From NCBI RefSeq assembly GCF_003323735.1, contig NZ_QOIM01000057.1, positions 124,001 through 188,000 of the forward strand: DNA of 64,000 nucleotides, given 5' to 3'. Of this stretch, positions 29,100-37,790 are shown piece after piece; position 1 is the stretch's first letter, and each line of letters opens with the position of its first letter. Source of the stretch: Streptomyces reniochalinae. Its GTDB lineage: Bacteria; Actinomycetota; Actinomycetes; Streptomycetales; Streptomycetaceae. A model generated the notes under the pieces. That model had not been told where the DNA came from. It did no database searches and was given only the letters and a program-made list of their open reading frames with translations. The position numbers were made by a program, and so were the translations under genes.

Positions 29100-31328
29100 T
29101 CACGGGACGAGTGGGTTGTCGAGGGCGACGTACACGGACTGGGAGTCGACAGGGCCGACCAGCTCGTCGAGACCGTGCAGCCGGGTGAGCAGGTTGGCCT
29201 TGCAGCGCAGCACCGGAGTCTCCAGCAGCAGCGCCGGCAGCCCGGAGGCGGGCTCCTCCCGTGCGGCGTGCTCCAGGAAGCGGCGGAAGGCCGCGAACAG
29301 CAACCGCTCGTCGGCCAGCTGCTGGGATCCGAACGCTCCGACGAGGCCGAAGACGTTGTTGATGCCCAGGTAGTAGGCGAAGCGTTCGTCGGTGACGTCG
29401 TCGGCCACGAACGTGTCGCTGGCCACCCCGAGTTCCGCGCCCGGCAGGCGGCGGGTGAGCGCGTCGCGGTGGGACGCACGGAAGTAGTAGCCCTGGTTGT
29501 CGCGGTAACGTCCGCCTCGCGGCCAGCCGTGCGTGTCCAGCAGGACCAGTGTGTTCTGCTGGTGCGCCTCCAGGGCGATTCCCGCGTGCGCGTCGAGCCA
29601 GAGGACGGGTCGTACGACGACGTCGAGATAGCGCAGGAACCACTCGGTGGCCACCGCGCCCGGAGACCTGCCGGTGCGCTGCGCGAGCGCGGTCACCAGT
29701 GCGCCGAGCCGCGACCGCGGCGGGCCCGGCACTCCGCGAGGACCGGGGACGGGCGCGGTCAGTCCCGCCAGACAGACGGCGTCCTCGCCCGCTCCGAAGG
29801 GGTTGTGCCGGATGACGGTGTCGAAACCGTGCAGCCGTCCCTCACCAGGAACGTCCACCCCGAGCCAGGCGGGGTCCCGCACGACGTCGAAGCCGGGGTG
29901 GGCCGCGCGCCAGGCCGCTCCGATGCCACCGCGGAGAAGCCGGTGCACCTCGATTCCGCGCAGCAGCTCCTTGCGCAGGTTGTCGCGGCGCGAGTTGGTG
30001 ATGCGCACCCCGAGCGACAGCTTGAGCATCGCCGGGCTGTCCTGCCGGAAGACGGTACGCACGGAGGAGGTGGGATGCCAGTGTCCGCCGCTCTGTCCGA
30101 GGTCGTGCAGCAGGCCGGCGTCCAGGAGCGCCCGGACAGCGGCGTCCCGCCGCACCTCACCGGCCTGCCAGGGGTGCAGCGGCAGCGGAACGCAGTCGCC
30201 GGGGAGCCGTTCGGCCAGCTCCCGCCCACCCCCGAGACGCCGCGCGAGGTCAGGGGCGGGGACGGGCTTGCCCCGGTCCGTCCAGGCGGAGTCGCAGGAG
30301 AGCACGGAGGGGTGGACAGCCATCCAGTGCAGCGGGAAGCTGCCACGCAACTCGGGTGAGTACATCCGCTCCTCGGTCTCGGACAGACCTTCGCGGCTCT
30401 TGGGGGTGGGGTGCAGAGGGTGTCCGAAGAGGAGGGCCTGTTCGCCGTCGAGGAACGGTCCGGTTCCGGGCGGCGGTCCGGGATGGGTCCTGCGGTCGGC
30501 AAGGAACCGTGCGGTGCGCTGGACGGAGTCGGCCACCCGGCCGACGAGGGCGGCTCCCTCCAGCACGGGTGCGTCGCCCCTCGCGGAAGTGCTCTCCGGC
30601 TCGGGGGCGCGTCCGCGCTCGGGGACGCTTCCCGGCGCAAGGGTGCCGTCCGTTGTGGTGGGGCCCTGTCGCCCGAGGACGTTCGACTCGACAGAGACGT
30701 TTTTGTGCTCTTGTGCGACGTGCGCTCCGTTCCGCCCGTGCGCTTCAGTGCGGCAGGACGCTTCCCGGTCTCCGGCCCCCGTGACGCCCGTCCCATGAGC
30801 CGCCTCTCGTCCCAGAAGGGCGGCGAGGCAGACGGCGTCCAGGGGAGCGGCGTCCTCGGGAGCGCCGGCGAGGCGCGGAGGGTCGAACCGGTGCAAGCCC
30901 GCGGGCGACCAGTGGCGTACCGACACCAGGAGCGCGGTGCCGCTGGCCGGCAGCGGGACGCGCAGGACACCGTTCCGGGGACGGGCGAGGCCCGTCTCAC
31001 GCACCCAGCAGCGCAGCAGATTCTCCGCCGCAGCCGCGTCGGCGGCTGCGCCCGGGTCGCGGCGTTGCAGGGGGTCGGGAGCGGCAGCGGCGGGCGTGAC
31101 AGGACCGGGCGAGAGAACACCCGGCTGGTCTGTCGGCGGTTGTTGCCCGGGCGGCTCGGAGAGTTCGCACGAGGTGAGGGGTTCGGAGGGTTGGGCGTCG
31201 CTGCGGTGGATCAGGTCCTCGTGGTGGCCGACGCGACGCTCCTGTGGGGGCACCATGGGCTCGATCAGGCGGGTCGGCCACATACCGGCCACGTCCTGCG
31301 GGCCGTCGGCTCCGGAGCGCGCGTTCAC
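29100..31328 (-). CDS. IucA/IucC family siderophore synthetase (second copy, operon leader)
   Basis: A 742-residue synthetase of the same superfamily as the gene at 26018 but only distantly alike. Landmarks are LPLHPWQAGEVR, HPTSSVRTVFRQ, LKLSLGVRITNSRRDN, the ATP-binding EAHQQNTLVLLD and RDNQGYYFRASH. The protein is longer than usual because of about 100 disordered residues at the N-terminus and a low-complexity insertion around residues 190-270. The GTG at 31328 follows GAGGAG. As the first gene of the operon it probably contributes one of the two condensation steps. I saw no clear iron-box (DmdR1/IdeR) motif upstream. Confidence 0.94.
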   Translation of the reverse strand: MNARSGADGPQDVAGMWPTRLIEPMVPPQERRVGHHEDLIHRSDAQPSEPLTSCELSEPPGQQPPTDQPGVLSPGPVTPAAAAPDPLQRRDPGAAADAAAAENLLRCWVRETGLARPRNGVLRVPLPASGTALLVSVRHWSPAGLHRFDPPRLAGAPEDAAPLDAVCLAALLGREAAHGTGVTGAGDREASCRTEAHGRNGAHVAQEHKNVSVESNVLGRQGPTTTDGTLAPGSVPERGRAPEPESTSARGDAPVLEGAALVGRVADSVQRTARFLADRRTHPGPPPGTGPFLDGEQALLFGHPLHPTPKSREGLSETEERMYSPELRGSFPLHWMAVHPSVLSCDSAWTDRGKPVPAPDLARRLGGGRELAERLPGDCVPLPLHPWQAGEVRRDAAVRALLDAGLLHDLGQSGGHWHPTSSVRTVFRQDSPAMLKLSLGVRITNSRRDNLRKELLRGIEVHRLLRGGIGAAWRAAHPGFDVVRDPAWLGVDVPGEGRLHGFDTVIRHNPFGAGEDAVCLAGLTAPVPGPRGVPGPPRSRLGALVTALAQRTGRSPGAVATEWFLRYLDVVVRPVLWLDAHAGIALEAHQQNTLVLLDTHGWPRGGRYRDNQGYYFRASHRDALTRRLPGAELGVASDTFVADDVTDERFAYYLGINNVFGLVGAFGSQQLADERLLFAAFRRFLEHAAREEPASGLPALLLETPVLRCKANLLTRLHGLDELVGPVDSQSVYVALDNPLVP

Positions 31329-31617
31329 GGGATCTCCTCAGCTGGTGTCGACTGGGCGCGCTGGGCAGCGAGCCACTGTCCCCCTACGGGACAACGAAGC
31401 GAACGGCGCCCGATCACGGGCGGGTTGAAGATCTCTTTCCGCATGGGCGCGCGAGGTGAAGCAGCGCCGGGCGGGTCGGGACGAAACACGCGCCGGGGAA
31501 CCGCGCACCCTGGTGTGCCCGTCCCGAACAGCACCGGGCATAGTGGGGGCGCCCCACCCGGCTAGGTTCATGACAAGTCAACAGGCACGACGATCCACTT
31601 CAGGGGGAGTTTCAGCC

Positions 31618-32841
31618 ATGCCATCGATAGCCAGGCCCGCACGGCGCCGCCCGGCGCTGGCCGCGGCAGCGGTCGCCGCTGTGCTGGCGGTCACCGCGAC
31701 GGCTTGCGGCCCGGAGGAGGACAAGGCGGACGCCAAGCCGAGTGCCACCGCCTCCGAGAAGAAGCCCAGCAAGGACCTCAAGGAGGACCTCGGGCTCCCG
31801 GACGACCTTCCCAAGGACCTGCCGACGTCCCTGGACGACCTGAAGAAGTGGAAGAACGGTGCCTGGAAGAACTGGGACAGGGACCGCTGGCTGAAGGAGG
31901 CCCAGGACTTCTTCAACCCGGTCATCGACGACCTGTGGGACCCGGACCGCATGAAGGACGCGGACGGAAACGACCGCAAGGTCGACGACTCCGACATCGA
32001 CGACGGTAAGAGCGGCGGCAAGGACGGCACCGGCGAGGACGAGGGCGTCACCGACCCGACGCCGGACCCCGTCAAGGCGGCCGCGGTCAAGACGCCCTAC
32101 ACGCGGGACGACCTGCCCGTCGGCAAGGTCTTCATGGACACCCCCAAGGGTGCGATGGTGTGCTCGGGCGCTGTCGTCGCGGACCCGCAGAACCCGGGCA
32201 AGTCCAATCTCGTGGCGACCGCGGGCCACTGCGTCCACGGCGGCGCGGGCAAGGGCTGGTACCGCAACGTCGTCTTCGTGCCGGACTACAACCCGGGCGG
32301 CCTCGCGAACGAGCAGCTCTCGAGCGCCTCCAAGAGCGACGTCGCACCCAAGGGCATCTGGTGGGCCAAGCGCGCCCGCACGACCGACCACTGGATCAAG
32401 ACCGGTGCGGAGCGCGGCGGCAAGGGCGCCCAGCAGGACTTCGCGGTGCTACAGGTCCAGCCTGAGGACAAGACGGACAGCACCTCGCTCGAGGAGAAGG
32501 CGGGCGGCGCGCTCAAGCCGTCCTTCAGCACGCCGCGCGTGAAGTCCCTCAAGAGCCTGACGGCCGTGGGCTACCCGGCGGCCCCTCCGTTCGACGGCGC
32601 GAAGATGTACCGCTGTGCCGACAAGCCCAGCCGCCTCACCATCGACCCGGCACAGCCGACGATGTACCGCATCGGATGCACCATGACGGCCGGCTCGTCC
32701 GGTGGCCCCTGGCTGGACTCCTCGGGCACCCGGCTGCTGTCGGTGACGTCGATCGGCCCGATCACCGCCGACTGGCTGGCGGGCGCACGTCTCGGCAAGG
32801 AAGCCAAGGGCGTCTTCGACACGATCAGCCAGGAAGGCTGA
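31618..32841 (+). CDS. Lipoprotein trypsin-like serine protease, first tandem copy
   Basis: The 407-residue protein has a lipoprotein signal (Arg-rich start, hydrophobic run, lipobox VTATAC with Cys30), so it should be anchored outside the membrane. Residues 31-155 are a charged Lys/Asp-rich domain with a distinctive KDLPTSLDDLKKWKNGAWKN segment. The protease domain follows: His204 in ATAGHCVH, Asp274 in QQDFAVLQV and Ser361 in GSSGGPW form a triad. Two further cysteines (near 182 and 354) probably pair. The ATG at 31618 follows GGGGAG. A perfect hairpin ends the gene, and a paralogue follows directly. Substrate unknown. Confidence 0.9.
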   Translation: MPSIARPARRRPALAAAAVAAVLAVTATACGPEEDKADAKPSATASEKKPSKDLKEDLGLPDDLPKDLPTSLDDLKKWKNGAWKNWDRDRWLKEAQDFFNPVIDDLWDPDRMKDADGNDRKVDDSDIDDGKSGGKDGTGEDEGVTDPTPDPVKAAAVKTPYTRDDLPVGKVFMDTPKGAMVCSGAVVADPQNPGKSNLVATAGHCVHGGAGKGWYRNVVFVPDYNPGGLANEQLSSASKSDVAPKGIWWAKRARTTDHWIKTGAERGGKGAQQDFAVLQVQPEDKTDSTSLEEKAGGALKPSFSTPRVKSLKSLTAVGYPAAPPFDGAKMYRCADKPSRLTIDPAQPTMYRIGCTMTAGSSGGPWLDSSGTRLLSVTSIGPITADWLAGARLGKEAKGVFDTISQEG

Positions 32842-32844
32842 CGG

Positions 32845-32883
32845 ACGGGTGTGGGCCGGTGCACCGCACCGGCCCACACCCGT
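32845..32883. terminator. Perfect 18-bp hairpin between the two lipoprotein proteases
   Basis: Arms at 32845-32862 and 32866-32883 are perfectly complementary around the 3-base loop ACC. The hairpin starts three bases after the stop codon. It should end transcription of the first protease gene, so the second copy probably has its own promoter in 32884-32988. Confidence 0.85.
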
Positions 32884-32988
32884 GGGAAAACCGACGCGGA
32901 GTACGCGGACTCCACGCGATCTGCGGACTCGACGGGTTCCGCGCACCTCGCGCACTCCTCGCACGACTCTCAGGGGGACCTCGAAAAC

Positions 32989-34200
32989 ATGTCACGCATA
33001 CGCAGAACAGGGACCGGGCGTCCGGTCCTGGCCGCCGCGGCGCTCGCCGCGACACTGGCTCTGACCGCCACGGCCTGCGGCTCGGGCGACGACTCCGGCA
33101 AGAAGACGGACGCCAAGCCCGCCGCCTCCGACTCGGCACAGGACGCGGACGGTTCCGGCGGCGGGAAGGAGAAGATCGGCATCCCCGACAAGCTGCCGAA
33201 GGACCTTCCCACCTCGCTCAAGGACCTCGACTCGTGGCGCGGCGGGGCCTGGAAGAACTGGGACAAGGACCAGTGGGTGCGTGGCGCCAAGGACTTCATC
33301 AACCCCTACCTCAAGGGGCACTGGGACCTGGGCCGGATGAAGAAGGCCGACGACAACGAGAAGAAGGTCCCCGAGAACATCGAGAGCACGTCCGGTGCCG
33401 CCGACACCGCGGAGCCGCGTCCGGTCAAGGCGGAGGCCGTCAAGACTCCGTACACCCGTAACGCCGCTCCCGCGGGCAAGATCTTCATGGACACCCCGGA
33501 GGGGCCGATGGTCTGCTCCGGCACGGTCGTGAAGGACCCGCGCCACCCGGGCAAGTCCAACCTCGTGGCGACCGCGGGCCACTGCGTCCACTCGGGCCGC
33601 AGCGGTGGCTGGCTGCGCAACATCACCTTCATTCCGGCCTTCAACGACCGGGGGCTGGACATGCCGTCGGTCAACAACGCCCCGCCGCAGGAGGTGGCGC
33701 CGTACGGCGAGTGGTGGGTCAAGTGGGCGCAGACCACCAACTACTGGATCCAGAAGGGCGCCAAGTCCGGTGGCGGCGGCTCCCAGCAGGACTTCGCCGT
33801 GCTGAGCGTCCAGCCGGTGAACAAGAGCGGCAAGTCGCTGGAGGAGACCGTCGGCAACGCCGTGAAGGCCAACTTCGACGCGCCCTCGCCCTCCCGCATC
33901 CGGGGTGTCAGCAACTACGGCTACCCGGCCGCACCGCCGTTCGACGGCGCGAAGATGTACTCCTGCACGGACAAGCCGGGCGCGCTGACGATCGACCCGT
34001 CCGAGCCCGCGCTGTACCGCATCGGCTGCACCATGACGGGCGGTTCCTCGGGCGGCGCCTGGCTGGTCAAGGGGGCGGGGGGCAAACCCGAGCTGATCTC
34101 GGTCAACTCCATCGGCCCGCACCCGGCCACCTGGCTCGCAGGTCCACGCCTGGGCAAGACGGCCGAGGCCGTCTTCGACGCGGCAAGCCAGAAGGGCTGA
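32989..34200 (+). CDS. Lipoprotein trypsin-like serine protease, second tandem copy
   Basis: A 403-residue paralogue of the preceding gene, similar over its whole length. The lipobox LTATAC places the anchor at Cys30. The shared N-terminal domain reads KDLPTSLKDLDSWRGGAWKN. The triad is conserved: His in ATAGHCVH, Asp in QQDFAVLSV and Ser in GSSGGAW. Both copies end with a matching block (YPAAPPFDGAKMY, then YRIGCTMT, then TWLAGPRLGK or its equivalent). The ATG at 32989 follows AGGGGGAC, the same leader motif as in copy one. The charge and length of the acidic segment differ between copies, suggesting different partners or substrates. Confidence 0.9.
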   Translation: MSRIRRTGTGRPVLAAAALAATLALTATACGSGDDSGKKTDAKPAASDSAQDADGSGGGKEKIGIPDKLPKDLPTSLKDLDSWRGGAWKNWDKDQWVRGAKDFINPYLKGHWDLGRMKKADDNEKKVPENIESTSGAADTAEPRPVKAEAVKTPYTRNAAPAGKIFMDTPEGPMVCSGTVVKDPRHPGKSNLVATAGHCVHSGRSGGWLRNITFIPAFNDRGLDMPSVNNAPPQEVAPYGEWWVKWAQTTNYWIQKGAKSGGGGSQQDFAVLSVQPVNKSGKSLEETVGNAVKANFDAPSPSRIRGVSNYGYPAAPPFDGAKMYSCTDKPGALTIDPSEPALYRIGCTMTGGSSGGAWLVKGAGGKPELISVNSIGPHPATWLAGPRLGKTAEAVFDAASQKG

Positions 34201-34219
34201 GCGGCACCCCGCACACGCA

Positions 34220-34266
34220 CACATGAGGCTGCCCCCTCCCGCGGCGGGAGGGGGCAGCCTCATGTG
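34220..34266. terminator. Perfect 21-bp hairpin after the second protease
   Basis: Arms 34220-34240 and 34246-34266 pair perfectly around GCGGC. It lies 19 bases after the protease stop and 77 bases before the hflX stop on the other strand, so it may act in both directions. Confidence 0.88.
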
Positions 34267-34343
34267 CTTGTCAGTTCCGCACCGTCCGTCCCGCCCGCCG
34301 TGGCGAGCGGGTCAGGAGCCGGAAGCCGCGAGCTGCCGCCGGA

Positions 34344-35843
34344 TCACTGCCCGGCCGTCGACATCTGGAAGGTGCGCAGCTCGGCTGCGAGCTCCTCGTG
34401 CACCCGGGCCTTGAGCAGCGTGCCGTGCTCGGTGTGCTCCTCGGAGAGGACCTCGCCCTGGCTGTGCACGCGGGAGACCAGCTTGCCCTCGGTGTAGGGC
34501 AGCAGCACCTCCAGCTCGACGGAGGGACGCGGCAGCTCGTCGTCGATCAGCTCCCGCAGCTCGTCGACGCCCTGCCCGGTGCGGGCCGAGACGACCAGAG
34601 CGTGCTTCTCGGTGCGCAGGAGCCGCTGCAGGACGAGCGGATCGGCGGCGTCGGCCTTGTTGATCACCACGATCTCCGGCACATCCGCCGCGCCCACGTC
34701 CCTGACCACCTCGCGCACGGCCGCCAGCTGCTCCTCCGGCGCCGGATGCGAGCCGTCCACCACGTGCAGGATCAGGTCGGAGTCGCCGACCTCCTCCATG
34801 GTGGAGCGGAAGGCCTCCACCAGGTGGTGCGGAAGGTGACGTACGAAGCCGACCGTGTCAGCCAGTGTGTACGCCCGCCCGCTGGGGGTCTCGGCCTTGC
34901 GGATGGTCGGGTCCAGGGTGGCGAACAGCGCGTTCTCCACCAGGACACCGGCACCCGTCAGCCTGTTGAGCAGCGAGGACTTGCCCGCGTTGGTGTAGCC
35001 GGCGATGGCGACCGACGGAACCTTGTTGCGCCTGCGGTCCTGCCGCTGCACATCGCGGCCGGTCTTCATGTCCGCGATCTCCCGGCGCATCTTGGCCATC
35101 TTCTCGCGGATGCGGCGCCGGTCCGTCTCGATCTTCGTCTCACCCGGGCCGCGGGTGGCCATACCGCCGCCCGCCGAGCCCGAGCCACCGCCACCCATCT
35201 GCCGGGAGAGCGACTGGCCCCAGCCGCGCAGCCTGGGAAGCATGTACTGCATCTGGGCCAGTGCGACCTGTGCCTTGCCCTCACGGGACTTGGCGTGCTG
35301 GGCGAAGATGTCGAGAATCAGCGCCGTCCGGTCGACGACCTTGACCTTGACGACGTCTTCGAGGTGGATGAGCTGGCCCGGGGTCAGCTCGCCGTCGCAC
35401 ACCACCGTGTCGGCGCCGGTCTCCAGGACGATGTCCCGCAGTTCCTCGGCCTTGCCGGAACCGATGTAGGTTGCCGCGTCGGGCTTGTCCCGCCGCTGGA
35501 TCACGCCGTCCAGCACGAGGGCGCCAGCGGTTTCGGCCAGCGCTGCCAGCTCGGCCAGGGAGTTGTCCGCGTCCTGCGCCGTACCGGAGGTCCAGACGCC
35601 GATCAGCACCACACGCTCCAGGCGGAGCTGCCGGTACTCGACCTCTGTGACGTCCTCCAGCTCGGTGGAGAGACCGGCCACTCGCCGCAGCGCCGCCCGC
35701 TCGGAGCGGTCGAACTGATCACCGTCACGGTTTTCGTCGAGCGTGTGACTCAGAGCGACGTCCTCTTCCATCAGGGCGTCGGCTCGGCGGTTCGTCTTGG
35801 CGATGCGCTGGCCGTTCTGTGGAAGGGAAGAGGAGAGGGTCAA
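34344..35843 (-). CDS. hflX: Ribosome-associated GTPase HflX
   Basis: HflX is a GTPase that splits or rescues stalled 70S ribosomes under stress. The 499-residue protein has the N-terminal HflX domain (DKPDAATYIGSGKAEELRDI), a Gly-rich glycine loop (RQMGGGGSGSAGGGMATRGP) and the G domain: G1 GYTNAGKSSLLN, the G2 Thr in FATLDPTIRK, G3 DTVGFVRHLP, and G4 NKADAADP. The chosen start is TTG at 35843, which follows AAGGAT and fits the length of the S. coelicolor protein; a downstream ATG (MEEDVALSH) would remove 24 residues. The frame runs convergent to the protease pair. Confidence 0.96.
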   Translation of the reverse strand: MTLSSSLPQNGQRIAKTNRRADALMEEDVALSHTLDENRDGDQFDRSERAALRRVAGLSTELEDVTEVEYRQLRLERVVLIGVWTSGTAQDADNSLAELAALAETAGALVLDGVIQRRDKPDAATYIGSGKAEELRDIVLETGADTVVCDGELTPGQLIHLEDVVKVKVVDRTALILDIFAQHAKSREGKAQVALAQMQYMLPRLRGWGQSLSRQMGGGGSGSAGGGMATRGPGETKIETDRRRIREKMAKMRREIADMKTGRDVQRQDRRRNKVPSVAIAGYTNAGKSSLLNRLTGAGVLVENALFATLDPTIRKAETPSGRAYTLADTVGFVRHLPHHLVEAFRSTMEEVGDSDLILHVVDGSHPAPEEQLAAVREVVRDVGAADVPEIVVINKADAADPLVLQRLLRTEKHALVVSARTGQGVDELRELIDDELPRPSVELEVLLPYTEGKLVSRVHSQGEVLSEEHTEHGTLLKARVHEELAAELRTFQMSTAGQ

Positions 35844-35951
35844 GTGGATCCTTAGGGTCGAGAGACGATTCCGTACCCGTCACAACGCCCCGGCGCCGGG
35901 GAAGATTCCCCGGACGGCCCCGCTCTTGTGCCGTGGCCGTGCCGTGCCGCC

Positions 35952-35984
35952 GCGCCGTGCGGTCACCAGATGGTCGCACGGCGC
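35952..35984. terminator. Hairpin between hflX and the M1 peptidase gene
   Basis: GCGCCGTGCG (35952-35961) pairs with CGCACGGCGC (35975-35984), and the stem extends as ACC-AGAT-GGT with a 3-base bulge on one side. It lies 57 bp past the stop of the M1 peptidase gene and upstream of hflX. Confidence 0.65.
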
Positions 35985-36040
35985 AGCGACGGCGTCACCC
36001 GTATTTGACGCTCCCCGGCGGACGGTGTCCCTCTGCGGCC

Positions 36041-37639
36041 TCAGCCCTGGCCAGTGGGACGCTCGGCCGCCCGGGCGCCCTTGTCGACGGGGACCGGACT
36101 CTTCCCCGGTGTCTTCTCGGGAGATTTCCGCTGCTCGAGAGAGGTGCGCTGCTCCTCGGGAGACTTCTGCTTCCAGTCCGGGTGGCCCGGCATGGGCGGG
36201 GTGGTCTTCCCGTACAGCCACTTCTTCAAGAACGCGCTCTGGTCCTCGCCCGAGACCTGGCCGGCCAGCGCGATGAAGTCGCCCGTATCGGCGTTGCCGT
36301 CGCGGTACCGGTGCGTCCACTCACGCTCCAGACGGGCGAAGGCGTCCTCTCCGATCCGCTCACGGAGCGCGTAGAGGACGACCGCCGAACCGTTGTAGAC
36401 GATCGGACTGAACAGCTCGATCTTGCCGTCTCCCTGGGCGGGCAGCAGGGCCGCGGGCGGTCCGTATCGCTTGCGCCAGGAGTCCGACAGCTCGTAGGAG
36501 GCCCGTGCCCGTTCCTCGACCGTGAAGCCTCCCCGCTCGGCCGCGTAGCCCCACTCGTACCAGGTGGCGTGTCCCTCGTTCAGCCACAGGTCGGTCCACC
36601 TGTGGGGGCTGACGCTGTCGCCGAACCACTGATGCGCCAGCTCGTGCACCATCAGGGACTCCTTGTACCAGGACGGGTACGCGGGGTTGGCGAGCAGGTC
36701 GCTCTCGAACAGGGAGAGCGTCTGGGTCTCCAGCTCGAACCCCGTCTGCGCCTCGGCGGCCAGTACGCCGTAGTTCTCGAACGGGTACCGGCCGGCTCTC
36801 CGCTCCATCCAGGCGATCTGGTCGGAGGTCCGCTTCAGCCAGGGGGCGAGTGCCTTGCGCTGCTTGACAGGCACGACGTGACGCAGCGGCAGCCCGTGCG
36901 GGCCTGTCTCGTGCACGACGGTGGACCGGCCGATCGACACCTGGGCGAGCTCGGTGGCCATGGGGTGGCCCATCCGGTAGGTCCAGACGGTGTCCTCGTT
37001 TCGGTCACCCGCGCGCGTCCGTCCCGCGGGCAGCCCGCCCGCCACGACGGTCAGTTCCTTCGGGGCGCGCACGTGGAAGGTGAACATCGCCTTGTCGGCG
37101 GGGTGGTCGTTGGAAGGGAAGACGCGGTGCGCGGCGTCGGCCTGGTTGGCCATGGCCAGCCCGTCCTTGGTACGGACCCAGCCGCCGTTCTTGGTTTTCG
37201 GGTCGCTGGTGTGCCTCACCTCGACGTGCAGCCAGGAGCCACGTCGAGGCGGCGTCCGGGGGGTGATGACCAGGTCCTGGCCGGCGCGTGCGTACTCGGC
37301 GGGCAGGCCGTTCACCTCGACGGAGCTGACTTTCCCGCCCGCGAAGTCCAGATTGAACCGTTCCATGCTCCCGGTGGTCACCTGTGCGTCGATACGGGTG
37401 CGCGCCGTGAGCGGCTTGCTGTTGTCGCCGCTGTAGTCGAAGGAGATGTCGTAGGCACGTACGTCGTAGCCGGGGTTTCCCAGGTGGGGGAAGAGGTGGT
37501 CGCCGATCCCCGCGGGCCGGGGCGCCGGCAGCGTCGCACCGACGAGGGCGAGTGCGGCGGCGGTGACCGTACCGGCCACCGCGCAGCGGCGTGGGAGAGC
37601 GCGGGCACGGGCGCGAACTGTGTGGGCTGTACTGGCCAT
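36041..37639 (-). CDS. Secreted M1 family aminopeptidase
   Basis: A zinc aminopeptidase of 532 residues with an N-terminal export signal (basic residues then VAGTVTAAALALVGATLPA). The catalytic zinc site is HELAHQWFGD plus the downstream NEGHATW, giving the HExxH-x18-E arrangement of family M1. A tyrosine expected to stabilise the transition state is in IVYNGSAVVLY. Residues 60-240 are the beta-sandwich domain, which includes FDYSGDNSKPL. The C-terminal 40 residues are a charged Pro/Glu/Lys-rich tail. No lipobox cysteine is present, so it is probably released. The ATG at 37639 has a weak ribosome site. Confidence 0.92.
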   Translation of the reverse strand: MASTAHTVRARARALPRRCAVAGTVTAAALALVGATLPAPRPAGIGDHLFPHLGNPGYDVRAYDISFDYSGDNSKPLTARTRIDAQVTTGSMERFNLDFAGGKVSSVEVNGLPAEYARAGQDLVITPRTPPRRGSWLHVEVRHTSDPKTKNGGWVRTKDGLAMANQADAAHRVFPSNDHPADKAMFTFHVRAPKELTVVAGGLPAGRTRAGDRNEDTVWTYRMGHPMATELAQVSIGRSTVVHETGPHGLPLRHVVPVKQRKALAPWLKRTSDQIAWMERRAGRYPFENYGVLAAEAQTGFELETQTLSLFESDLLANPAYPSWYKESLMVHELAHQWFGDSVSPHRWTDLWLNEGHATWYEWGYAAERGGFTVEERARASYELSDSWRKRYGPPAALLPAQGDGKIELFSPIVYNGSAVVLYALRERIGEDAFARLEREWTHRYRDGNADTGDFIALAGQVSGEDQSAFLKKWLYGKTTPPMPGHPDWKQKSPEEQRTSLEQRKSPEKTPGKSPVPVDKGARAAERPTGQG

Positions 37640-37790
37640 GCGACATCGCTACCAGCGGCCGACATCCGTGATGATCTTCCTCGCCCGCGTCCACCCGAAA
37701 GGGGACGCGAGTGAGTCCGGGCGAGCGTGGACGGCGGCACCGGGTGGCCACGGCGTGCCGGGCGGTCCACCTGCCCTGTCCCTGTGCGGG

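Noticed and set aside
31490..31523. Possible ECF-type promoter (GGAACC-N18-GTC) before the first lipoprotein protease
   Set aside because: The spacing and -10 match are weak and such half-matches are frequent by chance in GC-rich DNA.
31329..31617. Iron-box (DmdR1/IdeR) in the siderophore operon promoter
   Set aside because: I searched this region for TTAGG-type palindromes and found only the fragment TAGGTT near 31564, which lacks the second half.
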